This document shows, one piece after another, positions 35,863 to 47,600 of a DNA stretch of 64,000 nucleotides. Position 1 is the stretch's first letter. Each line of letters starts with the position of its first letter. A program made the position numbers and the translations under genes. This stretch comes from Myrica gale (Eukaryota; Streptophyta; Magnoliopsida; Fagales; Myricaceae). The stretch spans positions 945,001 through 1,009,000 of the forward strand of contig OZ005620.1 in assembly GCA_963930655.1 (NCBI GenBank), written 5' to 3'. The notes beneath the pieces are model-generated. The model was not told where the DNA came from and did no database searches. It worked only from the letters and a program-made list of their open reading frames with translations.

Positions 35863-36627
35863 AGAAGAGCAAACTCACACGCATCCATAAGTGCAAGGAA
35901 ACCCCGGCCCGTGTGGTCTCCTCCAGGAACCAAAACTCAGCATAAAAATACTGTTCTCAGATACCCATAATAATGCATGCATGGCAATTACTTAGTGATA
36001 CTGACTGGTATCCAACTAAATAAATTAAGAAGCCAACTCAAAAGTAGATGTCTTCATCAAATACTCCGATCTCCCTGAGAGATCACCATGTGGATGGTAG
36101 AGAAGCATGGACAACAAAGGTAATTATTAGAAAATGAGTTTGATTATTGAATAGAATACCACCTCTATGCCAGTCCCTATCAATCTTGAGGAAGATATTT
36201 TGCAATAGAAATCTTGAAAGATTTGGATACCGATCATCTATGCTTTGCATTGCGCATAATGATACAAGGAAGGACATGCGTTAATATATAGTTTTTTCAT
36301 GGCGCTAGTCATCATTTGAAAAGTTTTCTTTTGGAGACCGAGAAATGTCTAAGATATGTGATGTTTCAACATACATATCACATCTATGTCATATCATGGC
36401 AAATAGGAATTGATGATCATCTACATATTCTTTCATAATACAGAAATTATTTATATCAGGCACTCAGATTCTTTTAATTTCTATATTCTTTCACATCTAT
36501 GTCATATCATGGTCTTTACAGTTCCCAAACACACTAAGTGCTCACACGTGGGCTTGTGTCAGAAATCTAGAACCCCAAATTTCATGTCACAGGATCTGTC
36601 ATGATCCAATTGGTCTGCGTGGTCGAC

Positions 36628-37022
36628 GTAAGCTGCGTTTGCCACCAAAATTTTACCCAAAATTTTATCGCTCCTGATAAAATACTCTAATATAATCTCT
36701 CTCTCTTCCATAAAAAAATATAAAAAATTACAAAAACTTTAAAATATTACCTCTCTTTTCACTTTTTCACTAAACCTAATACCAACACTAAACCCAATAC
36801 CAAAAAATTTACCACACAAACCCACTCGTAGGCTGCGTTTGTGTTCTAAAATTTTACATCCTCTAAAATTTTAACACAATAAAATATTATAATATAATAT
36901 CTCTCTCATTCATCAAATCATTACTTTTCATTACAAAATATAAAAAAATTAACTATCTCTTTACTTTTTCACTAAATTTAATACCAGAAATTTTAACACA
37001 TTAAAATTTTACAAAACAAAAC
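36628..37022. repeat. Two adjacent MITE-like units, 'CTGCGTTTG' family
   Basis: Two AT-rich units of about 200 bp start with GCTGCGTTTG (36632 and 36832) and share AAAATTTTA, CTCTCTCTC and TTTTTCACTAAA blocks in the same order. Related units in the opposite orientation occur at 50859-51027 and 54938-55118, where terminal inverted repeats are clearer. Confidence 0.55.
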
Positions 37023-38549
37023 GAAAGAATCCTGCTTTTGGCTGTAAAGGAAAATTCAGCAACTAAAGTCTTCCTCCGTTGGAAACCTAACCTTCACGCA
37101 CCTGAAAGAAAAGTGGATAACACTGCCGAATCAATGAAGAAATGGTGGGTGTGCCGCAGAAGAAATTGACTACTGCACATTCATCATCTGGGGTCTGAAA
37201 GCTTCTAGCTAGCACCGAGCTCAAAAGCTCTTGGAGGTGACCTTTCTATTCTATACGATAAAAGAAGGTATCACCGTGGCTCCTATTTTTGCCGCAGCAA
37301 ATGCATTCTAATAATCTATATAATCTGTATGTAATGACCCTTTCAAGTAGTATTTTCTGCAGGAACTGGAACCTAGGAAAAAGAATCTGCCAATAAAATC
37401 TGTTCTATTTCTCTTAGGGTAAGATTGATGAGTCATTAGAGTTCTGTACTTCCTACCATTTGGGATCGAATAATTGGGGAAAAAAGAAGCTTTAATTGCA
37501 GATACATATAAGTAATGTTTGGTTTGATTTTAAAAATATTTTTTATCTTTTTTTTAGAGGTAGTTTAGATTCTCTTGAGACCGGTGAAAAAATTGTTAAA
37601 AGTTGTTGGAATTTGTAAAAAGATATCGGAATTGATGAAAAAATGATTGTAAATTTTTTTTGAAACCAAACCAAACATAATCATATGTTCATAACCAAAA
37701 AGAGAAAAAAGAAACCCAAAACATTAGAAGAAAAAGCTCCCAACCAATGGATTTTTGGATCACTGCTTGTGGGGATGGTGATCAATTTTGGGATCAAGTA
37801 CTGAAGTTGTGTGTCAGGAGCCAATGACTTACAAAACCTAACAGAGAAGCTTCTTCCCCATTATCTTGTTCTATCGACAACTGGCCTGCTGTGAGAAGAG
37901 ACGTTGGAACTTATGCTTCCTGCCCGATTCTTAGCCCCACTATGTCACTGTGTCGACATCCCAACCTAGAAGATCTGACAGAGAACGATTTGGAAGATTT
38001 TTGGAATTAGTTCTATTGATGCCATCCATACAGTACCTTATTGGCTGTTGCCTTATGGTTTAGTAAGATACGTTCCTTAATTAATGCTACAAAAGCCCTC
38101 TAATTAATGTTTGAAAGGGTTTGGTCGCAAGAAATTAAATTTTTAGTAATTTTTCACAAAATCCAAGCAAGCTAGAACCATGTTTCCCGAGAAAAAAAAC
38201 AACATATATACATCTCGCAAGTCAATCATAGAGGAGAACAGAAGATACTCTCTTAAGTAAAAAAATATAGTTTTTGGTCAGGTTTTTAATTCATTGAGGG
38301 AGCTATTTGCACTTGGTTGTCACAAACAAATTTCTCACTCTGCCCAGTTTCTCCTGAAAACAACATAAGCGGAAAATGGAATTATGCAAGTGCACTCTGC
38401 TCATACTTCTCTTAGGATCCATGATCCCAACCAGCAGCAAATATCTTTCTTGGTTTGCTTTGTCTTCAAGACTTTTATCTTTTCTCCTTTTGGTCGAGGC
38501 CAACAAGCGGCAATCTTGCGACCTCTCCCTTCTCTTTCTGGGCCAAGCA
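37023..38549. other. Non-coding, nothing recognised
   Basis: Intergenic sequence without a supported gene. Overlapping frames of 60-100 codons near 38300-38670 lie on both strands of the duplicated region and have no family resemblance. Confidence 0.4.
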
Positions 38550-39090
38550 AAGGTCTCTTTGGGTATGCTTCGAAATAATTTCCATAATCCAAGGCTACTT
38601 CTGTCCTCAATCACGGAGAGGAGAAAAATCGTCTCTCACCCGACCAATCTAACGTCAGAGAAATGAAATCACTATCAAACCGTCCAGGTGGCTGGATCTT
38701 TTATCTAGTTCATGCCAATTAAAGAAACTAAGAGATCCATGTCCCATTGGCCCATGTGTTGTTCTTCTGGAACGCAGACTCAGACCCATTGTCCGAGACT
38801 CAAAGCCTACGTGCCGCAGTTAGTAAGGTCACTTTGGGTATGCTTCGAAATAATTTCCATAATCCAAGGCTACTTCTGTCCTCAATCACGGAGAGAAGAA
38901 AAATCGTCTCTAACCCGACCAATCTAACGTCAGAGAAATGAAATCACTATCAAACCGTCCAGGTGGCTAGGTCTTTTATCTAGTTCATGCCAATTAAAGA
39001 AACTAAGAGATCCATGTCCCATTGGCCCATGTGTTGTTCTTCTGGAACGCAGACTCAGACCCATTGTCCGAGACTCAAAGCCTACGTGCC
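38550..39090 (+). repeat. 275-bp tandem duplication upstream of DUF7950-like gene
   Basis: The segment 38550-38815 recurs at 38825-39090 with a constant offset of 275 bp and only a handful of substitutions (for example TCTCTTTGGG versus TCACTTTGGG, GGCTGGATC versus GGCTAGGTC). Each copy contains CCAATC, CCCATTGGCCCATG and CTACGTGCC words (CCAAT-like, site II-like and ACGT cores). The second copy ends about 170 bp from the TATA box of the downstream gene. Confidence 0.92.
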
Positions 39091-39258
39091 CCCTCTGACT
39101 GCGGCAGGAGACACTACCCGCACTCCCATTGGCCATCCTGTGGGGCCCATCCAAATTTCGCTGCCACGTCTAGTCTCTCGACGAATTCCTCCTCTGCGGT
39201 GTTCAAACCCACTGTTTCGCACGTGTATGTCCTCACACATGTCGATTGGCGCTAGGCC

Positions 39259-39268
39259 TTATAAATAA
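39259..39268 (+). promoter_or_regulatory. TATA box of DUF7950-like gene
   Basis: TTATAAATAA lies 120 bp upstream of the start codon, preceded by ACGTG words (CGCACGTGTATG at 39219). Transcription would start at about 39295, giving a purine-rich 5' UTR of roughly 90 bases. Confidence 0.65.
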
Positions 39269-39387
39269 CCGCTACTGTCCACCCCCATTCTTCGTATTGA
39301 GAGCGTACTCGGAACCCAATTAAGGAGAGGGGGAGACGGAGCAATAAACACAGGGGATTAGGGACAGAGAGAGAGGGGGAGGAAAGA

Positions 39388-40290
39388 ATGGACGGGAGAG
39401 GAGGGTGCTGTATTGGCATAGCGAGGTATGGAGGTGGAGTTTATGATATGTCGAGGGTGGACAGAATAATGCTAAGGTTTCGGCCGATCGCGCCGAAGCC
39501 GGTCGCCGGAGGCTCATCTCCCAGCGATAGCACGCCGGAGAAAGCTGACATGAACGCTAAAATTGGGAGAGCAAAAAGAAGGTACGTCAGAGATAATAAT
39601 ATCGTGAACACCAAGCAGTGCAATAGGAAGAGAAAGGGTTCGCCGGAAGAGACGGTGGTGACTCTGTCTTTGCTGCCGGAGGCGCCTGCCCGGAAGGGCT
39701 CGCCGGATAGGGAGTCTCCGCAGCGGAAACAGGAACCTACTGTGGAACTGAAAGATGCACGCAACGTACAGATGTGGCTGAGTTTTGACGGGACTAAAAA
39801 GGTGGGTCACGCGTTACAGTTGGGTGGGTTAACAGATCGGACAGCGGTGGTTCCCGCGGGGGCTAGGGCGGTGGGTTCGTGCGTGATAGTGGAATGCGTG
39901 ACGGAGACGTGGGTGGACGGGTATGGGCTGGGGCGTACGGACGAGGAGAGGAGGAGCGTTCTGGGGAGGGACACCTGTCCCGGGTTCATATCCGACGGGT
40001 TTGGTAGGGTGACGTGGACGAATGGGGCGTACACAAGGATGATGGACGAGGGATCAGAGTGGGCAGAGCGAGATCAGCAGCAGGTGATGGTATGGCTGGT
40101 GATGAAGGATGAGAGCTTGATCAGGACGCTAACCTACCCGGCGTTTACTTGCAGGGTGAGGCTGGTTCAGTACTCCTCGTGTGGCAAGGAAAGGAGTTCT
40201 CTGATGCTCCCATGTGATGTTTGGAGAATGAACTGTGGTGGGTTTGCATGGAGGTTGGACGTCAAGGCTGCCCTTAGTCTGGGTAGGTAA
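39388..40290 (+). CDS. DUF7950-like plant protein, probably nuclear
   Basis: A single-exon gene of 300 aa. The N-terminal block VYDMSRVDRIMLRFRPIAPKP (residues about 18-38) is the hallmark of a plant-specific uncharacterised family, which I believe is DUF7950. Basic clusters (AKRRYVRD, NRKRKGSP) suggest a nuclear signal. The C-terminal half (about 125-300) is a compact domain with WLSFDG, VGSCVIVECVTETW, CPGFISDGFGRVTWTNGAY and a CRVRLVQYSSCG stretch, rich in conserved-looking Cys and Trp. GC content is higher than its surroundings. No enzymatic motif is seen. Family members have no well-established function that I can cite. Confidence 0.87.
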   Translation: MDGRGGCCIGIARYGGGVYDMSRVDRIMLRFRPIAPKPVAGGSSPSDSTPEKADMNAKIGRAKRRYVRDNNIVNTKQCNRKRKGSPEETVVTLSLLPEAPARKGSPDRESPQRKQEPTVELKDARNVQMWLSFDGTKKVGHALQLGGLTDRTAVVPAGARAVGSCVIVECVTETWVDGYGLGRTDEERRSVLGRDTCPGFISDGFGRVTWTNGAYTRMMDEGSEWAERDQQQVMVWLVMKDESLIRTLTYPAFTCRVRLVQYSSCGKERSSLMLPCDVWRMNCGGFAWRLDVKAALSLGR

Positions 40291-42450
40291 TAAAAAGCGA
40301 AGCCAAGCCAATTAGCTATAATCCGTATGATTTTAATGATCAAAGTCTATTACATATATAGTCTGAGGCATCTCTGACTAAGAGCACTGTGATCGAATCC
40401 TTTTGAAGCCTTTAATGAAGGGAGTAGCTGGCATAGTTATGATGTATGCATAACAACTAAAGCCTTGGTACCTTACCTCTATAAAATGTAAATAGTTTTG
40501 GGGCGTCGATTTGCCTATGCTTTCAACTTTACTTACTGTTCTTCGACGTTCTTGTCTCGTACTGTTCTGGGTTGTTTTGACTTATATATAAATTTGTTAA
40601 GATTGTGTTATATGTATATATTATTTGCTAAGAAGCCAAGTTTAGAAGACACATTTGTAAAAAAAAATAACTTCGATGATCTCTAATTCTCCAGTGATAT
40701 ATAGACAACTATTTTGTTTCTTTAGCCTTGAGTATAGACTGGCCGAGAAAAAAAAGAAGAAGAAGAGTATAGATAGACTGGGTACGTAGGGTTCAGATCA
40801 TAGGTTCAGTAGGTCGGATAACCTGCCCGACCGTTGTAAATGATGTATTCTCAGGTGATATAGGCAACTATTTTGCTTGTTTAGTCATTACTGCTTACGC
40901 AGAGAGCAGAGTAAAAAAAAATCAGAATCCTAACCGGACAACAAGATGCATAAAGTTTTGATTGGCTACTGAGAGATATGAAAGATTGCAGCAGAGATAG
41001 GGGAAAACAAGATGCCTTTAAGCTCTGATTGGCTTCTAAGACTTTGGAAAGATTGCAGCAGAGATAGAGGAACAAGAATATCGTTGGAGGAGGATAAGCA
41101 GATAATTTTTCTGGGCAGTGGAAACAGCAAAAAAAACACGTACGAGAGACAGGTGGATGAGAGGAGTTGGGTATGAGGCTCTTAGCATTAATTTTGCTAT
41201 ATGATATCCGCTTTAACTCCGTTTGTTCCCCAACTCCCTCTTTATTGCACCACGTCGCTTCATGAACACCATTCTCTGACTCTCTCTATCTCTCTCTCCA
41301 TTTCTCGTTTTCTAATTTGTGCTAAAAATATGCTGGTCGGTACCACAGAAATGTTATAATTGGTAGCGGAATTATTCGATCTTGTCAACAAAGTAATCAG
41401 GAGTACTACTGACGAGCATATAGATATAGCAAGAACAAGGGCATAACTATAAGAGAAAAATCCAATTTCGGGTGTGTCCATGCAAGTTATATATAATAAT
41501 GTGTCACGTACGATCTTTATTCATGGCTATATATATATAATCTAAAAATTTGCATGATTATGAGGTTATTACTTTTGAAATCCCCATCTGAGTGGGACGT
41601 GACGGATGATTTGTAATTTTTGTCCGAATAACACTGATGTGTGCACAACAAATAGATTTCATTGTAGAGCTCGTACTCTCGGTATATGATCCATATTTAT
41701 TTCTCTCTAAATTATATTATATAATTGAGGCGAAGATGACAAGGATCTTGATCCTACTAAGAGAATATTCTTGACACTACTACCGTTCTCTTGCCCCATC
41801 TTTCTTTGTACGACCATAACCCATAAATTTCTCGATAAAAGAGTTTTACTTTTTAATTGAATGTAATGTTAAAGTTTACGTATAAAATTATTGGTGGGAT
41901 AATAAAACACTAATCGTAATATATATTTAAGTTATGGTCACTGATGGGGATAGATTTTTCGGCCATGAGAAAGGTTATTGTGGCCCAATAAAAAAGGAAG
42001 TGGATCCCGAGTTGAATAGAAAAGGCATAGTTCCATCCGAATACGTACAAAGTTCTTGTTGACTAAGAACTTAGCCATATGAGAAAGACCGACAACCATC
42101 TTAAAAGAGGATTACGTCAAACATAAAAAATGAGGTTTAAGGGGAGTTAATCATCTGATTTGCTGACAAAGTCGATGCTAGAAAGAATAAAATTTAGTCA
42201 TCCAATGAGCAAACACGAACCACCTTCCTGAGAATCAATGAGGAGAAAGAAGAAAAATGTGGACACTCAATTAATGAAGGGCAAAGTGTGCATGTTAAAA
42301 AAAAGACCGTCGTAAAAGAAAAGGTGATAAAGGGCCGGGACATTTTTTTTAAAAGAGACCGTCGTAAGAAAAGGCATATGGCCTTGACAGCTCATTTTAA
42401 TATTCTTAACATATATGCGGTAGTCTGGACTGTCCGATGATGGTTAGGAG
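40291..42450. other. Intergenic with a 66-bp tandem repeat
   Basis: A tandem duplication of about 66 bp covers roughly 40939-41071 (ACAAGATGC, TTGATTGGCTnCT, AAAGATTGCAGCAGAGATA in both copies). Another short pair, AAGACCGTCGTAA... at 42303 and GAGACCGTCGTAA... at 42355, is also seen. No gene is supported. Confidence 0.55.
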
Positions 42451-44612
42451 GTGAGAAGTTTTTTATCTTATTGGGCCTTGTTAAGGGCCCTCTCCAAGTT
42501 AGACGTTAACTCTTTTGGGCCTTTACTGTCTGAACTGGTCTGGTCTGGTATTGTGTCGTTCTGGCCCATGATTATAAAAGGCTATTCCCGGAAGATTCAC
42601 ACTCGCCGCCGTAAAGATGACTCTGAGCTGGCAGGTTGAAATCTAGCTCGTGTGAACGCGGAACAAAAGTGGGTCCGCTTCCTGCCTCTCACATGGCGGT
42701 GAAAAGTCAAGACCGACACTCGGTTTTTAGCGATCTTTAGACAACTCTCTAAACACAACAATTTCTGACACTCCCTTGATGAAGAACGGAACGTGTCCTA
42801 TTTCAATTTAAAAGGCAGAGGATTGGCTTTCAACTGCGAGTATTTCTGATTTGTCACTCTCGAGCGTGTCTATAAGATACTTCAAATCGCAATATTTTTT
42901 TCCCTGGACCAATAGTAATAATTAATATAATATAATATAATTAATAAAAATATATTTTTCACATACAATACATTTTACCCTTTACACTGTAAATTAGTAG
43001 TTTTGGTGCATTATATTTTTTTCATTTCCAATTTTAGACCCGTTGTATCCTTTATTAAATTTGTAGATTAAAATAATAATAATATTTTTAATTGCCTCAA
43101 TTATTTATGATTAATATTAAAATATTTATCAAATTATTTTTTATTATTATAATATTTATTAAAAATTATTTTTTTCACTATTTCATGGTTTCTTATAACT
43201 TTTTCACAGACAATAATATTTCACAAATTATAATACTTAAAATTTTATCACTCAAACAACACTTTTATATATATATTGAAAATATTGTTATAAAATTCAT
43301 TAATTTTTAAAAAGAATTATTATGAAAGGTGCAAAGTATTTAAATATTAATAATCAGAAAGTGTAATGGGTAAAAATAGATAGTTTAGAGTATAAAGTGT
43401 TTAATGTTAATAATTAGAAAATATAATGTGTGATAATTTATAATATAATATGTCATCTATTTAATAATTAATAGGTAAAAAAAATGTATTCATACTTGTA
43501 ATTTAGCATAAATCAACACGATGCATGACCGAAAAACGCAAGCCCCCTCAGATCTGGATCCGACGCCCGACAACATGTTTGAATCATGACCGTCTGACAT
43601 CGTCGCTTGGGAGACGAGCGACTGAGATTAAAGAGAACAGCGGCAGTGAAGGCGGTCCGCGGGCCTTTAAGTAGGGGAGGGATTTAGCCCAGCGACCTCA
43701 GGCCAGGCTTCTACTTAGTGCTCTCTCTATCTCTCTCGCGCGCGCGCTCTCTGTTGGTGGCTCGCCTGTTCTGAAGAGGTTAAGCGAAGAAGGGTTTTTG
43801 AAACTAGGGTTTGGTGCGCTGGGTGATTGGCGACGGCTCTCCTCGAGAGATCCAGGTTTTGAATTGGATTCCAGCGAAGCAATTCTGGGGTTTGTATCGT
43901 TTTCTGGCACCGTGTTGTGCGGTTCGTGCAATTTCCTTTAGGTGTTTCCTCTCGATCTAGGGTATCGATTTGGGGGTCGTTTTCTCGACGCACTTTAGGT
44001 TTTCCTCCTAATTCCATATTTGATGTTGATCCCCCAGGGCTTTTTCTGTAACCAAAGAAAGAGGAGGGTTGTTAGGTTATTGACTGACCCAAAAGAGGAG
44101 TTTTAAGAGTTCTCTTCGGTTTGTGGTCGTGTTCTGGGCTTTTTGGGGGTTGGGTTTTACATTGCATGGATTGGGTCGGTGAATTTGTCGTGGTTAGGGT
44201 CGTCCCAATCTCATTCATCATTTAGTTGCTGTTAAAATCTCTTATTCATAAACTACAATGCAAATTGTATAATCTCTCTCCTTTTTTTTTGAAATTGGTA
44301 CTGGTGGAGAATAAGAAGAGCATTATTATACCAACAGTTTTGTACCGGAACTTTTGAAGTTTTCGAATTTTTTCGAGCTCGAATGGTATTGAAGAGAACC
44401 GAAAAAGTGCCACAATTTTGCGCCAACTTTTTTGAGATCAGGAAAATAAGCCAATCGGGTAATGATGAAAATATTGAAATGTGTCTTAATTTGATACTTG
44501 AGTTGGATTTTGGCATGATTTCGAAGATTTGGGGATCTGCTATTCTCTACTACTGAGCAGGGGCGTCGCTTACTGTCACAGTTGATATGTGCAGTTATTG
44601 GAGGTTTATCTT
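42451..44612 (+). other. Upstream region and 5' UTR of the GTE gene
   Basis: Site II-like TTGGGCCT words lie at 42471 and 42535. The sequence 42900-43480 is extremely AT-rich. From 43690 a pyrimidine-rich leader with CTCTCTATCTCTCTCGCGCGCGCG begins, followed by a typical dicot 5' UTR/intron stretch to the start codon at 44613. Any 5' UTR intron borders were not resolved. Confidence 0.45.
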
Positions 44613-47600
44613 ATGGCACCGACCGTTCCCATAGAGTTCGCTGGACAGAAGGAATCGAAGAAGTGTTCACTACCACAAATGATGGGGAAGTCACGGAAGT
44701 ACTCTAAAGGGCATTCATCGGGTTTTGTTCCAGATTACCGGCATGCAGTTGAGACAGTGGATGAATCGGAGGGGTTTGGTAGCTATGGACGGGTTGAGAC
44801 TGAGATGACTGTCTCTGAGGATTCGTATGCACCAAAGAGGAAATGCATTAGTCTAAACACGAATGGTTGTGAGAGTTTTGTTGTCCCAATGCAAGTTTTG
44901 TCATTGTCAAAGATGTCCCGGTCTGAGAGGAAGGATTTAGAGTTGAGGTTGAAAAGGGAACTTGAACGGGTCCAGGTCCTTCAAAGGAAAGTTGCTAGTC
45001 TGAAGTCGAATGTTGTTGTAGTATCCCCATCTAGTGATATACGGAGCTGCAGTGATGGGAAGAAGAGGCCTCCACTAGAGAGGTCATCTGAATTTTCGGC
45101 CCCCCATGGTAAGAAGAGGGCTCCTGCAGGGCGTAACGGGTCACGAACAAAAAAGAGTACATCTGGATATGGGGCTGGGGGTTTTGAACACGTGAAACTG
45201 GCTGCACATGTGTGTACCTCAAATGTTCTGTTGATGGAAAAATGTAAGGTGTTGCTAGACAGTTTGAGGTCGCATCAGTATGGTTGGGCTTTCAATGAGC
45301 CAGTTGATGTTGTGAAGTTGAACATTCCTGATTATTGCACCGTCATTAAGCATCCAATGGATTTGGGCACGGTGAAGAGTAAGTTTGCTTCAGGTGAATA
45401 TTCAAGTCCACTGGAGTTTGCTGCAGATGTTCGGCTTACCTTCTCGAATGCTTTGACTTACAATCCACCGGGAAATGATTTCCATTTAATGGCCAAAACT
45501 CTGAGTAAATATTTTGAAGTAAGATGGAGATCTATTGAGAAGAAGCTTCCGATGACCACTGAGGAGCAATCGGTGCCTTCAAGAGCCGGTGACCAAATAG
45601 AAAGAGAAATTATTACTCAAATTCCACCAACAAAAAAGAAGAAAAACCTCGTACAGAATGAAGCTATTGTCAAGCCAGAGACTGTTAGGCAGATAATGAC
45701 TGGTGAGGAGAGGCTGAAACTGAGCACAGAATTGGAGGCTTTGTTAGCTGAATTGCCTGAAAGCATTGTTGATTTCTTGAAGGAACATAGTGCAGGGCAA
45801 GCTAACGAGGATGAGATTGAGATTGATATTGATGCTCTCAGTGATGATACCCTGTTCACACTTAGAAAGCTTTTGGATAACTATATGCTGGAGAGGCAGA
45901 AAAACCAGGAGAAAGCTGAACCTTGTGAAATTGAGGTACCTTTCTTTCCCTTAAGCTTTTGTTTGGCTTTCTCTATTGATCTATTTTGAACTAGATTCCG
46001 ATTCTTAAATCTGATAAGGTGCACATCTTTATTGCTGCAGCTTCTTAATGAGTCTGGGTTAAGCAATTCGTCAATGCAACCATGTAAAGGTTTTTTCCTC
46101 GTTCTTCTGTATGGATCTTATAACATGTATTCAATGCCAGGGGATCTTTTTAAATCTCATTTCAGTCATATCCTCAGGCAATGGCCAGGTTGATGAGGAT
46201 GTGGATGTTGTTGGTGGTAATGATCCTCCTGTTTCAAGCTACTCTCCTGTAGAGATAGAGAAGGTTGTAGCCAATAGAACCAGCAATTGCAGTAGTTCAA
46301 GTAGCTCCGGTAGCGAATCAGGTTCTTCATCCAGTGGTTTGTGTCTTTGCATACCCTACATGTGCCTCTGGGATTTATAACTTGTCTTTAATTTACTGAA
46401 ATTTGGAGAATAGAGGCTATGAGTTCGTTGTTTATGCTTCTCCCTATCAGATCAGGATTGAGTGGGGAGACATATGATTTAATATATTATGTGCCACTGT
46501 ATGGTTTGGACGCATGCTTCTAGTCATTTTCTCTTGTCAAATTTGAGGTTTGCTACACAGGGACAGTGCAGCTCTCTCTTTCATTTTTCTGGCATGCACC
46601 CTTTCTTATCCTTAAAAATAACATTGGCTCTAGTTTTTGTATAAAAGATCTCGTGCCTTTGTTCTCATGCCATTTACTGTCTTCTTTTTATCTTCAAGCT
46701 TGACTCTGTTTTAAGTTTATTTTGCACCTTATCACATAATCATAAAAATCGGGATGAAGTGGTTGTTGCTTACAAAAGCATAGATGAAAATGTGATTGTT
46801 TAAACTTGTGAAGTAATTAGGATTCTGTTGAACTGAAGATGATATCTAGCATAGGCAGTCGGGTCTATTTGGCATTGTAGTGGAAACCTGTGTTCTAAGT
46901 ATGTTTTTCTGCTGAGGCACGACACGTGATTGAGAAGGAAAAAATGATTGTTGCAGAGGTGAAATATGTTAGGAAGGAAGCTTTGCTGTTACACTTTTGC
47001 TTATACGGTGAGATTTACATGCAACGAATCCTGTCAAAATACAGTTGGAAAACTTTAGAAATTAACATTTACAGGATGAGGACTTGGATCCAGTTCTCTA
47101 AGGAGTCGGTTGTTTCAGTTGTTGGTGCAGTGTGCTTGGATATTAATGATAATTGTCTTACTGGAAGCCGATATCAAGTTGATTAACTTATATTCGTATG
47201 ATATAGAAAATAAGTTATGATGGCTACAAGAGGATTCAATTATTGTTCAAATCTATGACAATATGCGTCTGTTGACTCATTTATCGTGCTACCACTTACC
47301 CCAGGTGTTAGATCTGTTCTGTGTTATCCCAGTTTTACTACTTGGAGATTATGTGACTACTCGAGTTGATAGAATACAGTACAAATTGTGATCTCCTTTT
47401 GTAGTATTGGATTTACGGGGTCCAATTCCTTTAGTGGTTTAACTCTATTAACCAGAGTGATATGGGAAAGTCCTGAGTTAAATATACGTTGATGCCTTTG
47501 AATTGGTCTGTGGTTTTAGCTATTGTGTTATACCCCAATCCTGCAACCTGTTCTGCAGATTATTTTTGGGGTACTCATTGGGTTGAAGTTTTTAACTTGG

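Noticed and set aside
38303..38941. Several 60-100-codon frames on both strands, some repeated
   Set aside because: They arise from the 275-bp duplication; the same peptide appears twice only because the DNA is duplicated, and no family resemblance is seen.
39441..39810. Antisense frames of about 100 codons
   Set aside because: They mirror the GC-rich DUF7950-like coding region and have no independent support.
44589..44612. Upstream extension of the GTE frame (QLLEVYL)
   Set aside because: It would begin at a non-ATG codon; ATG 44613 gives the family-like MAPTVPIEF start.
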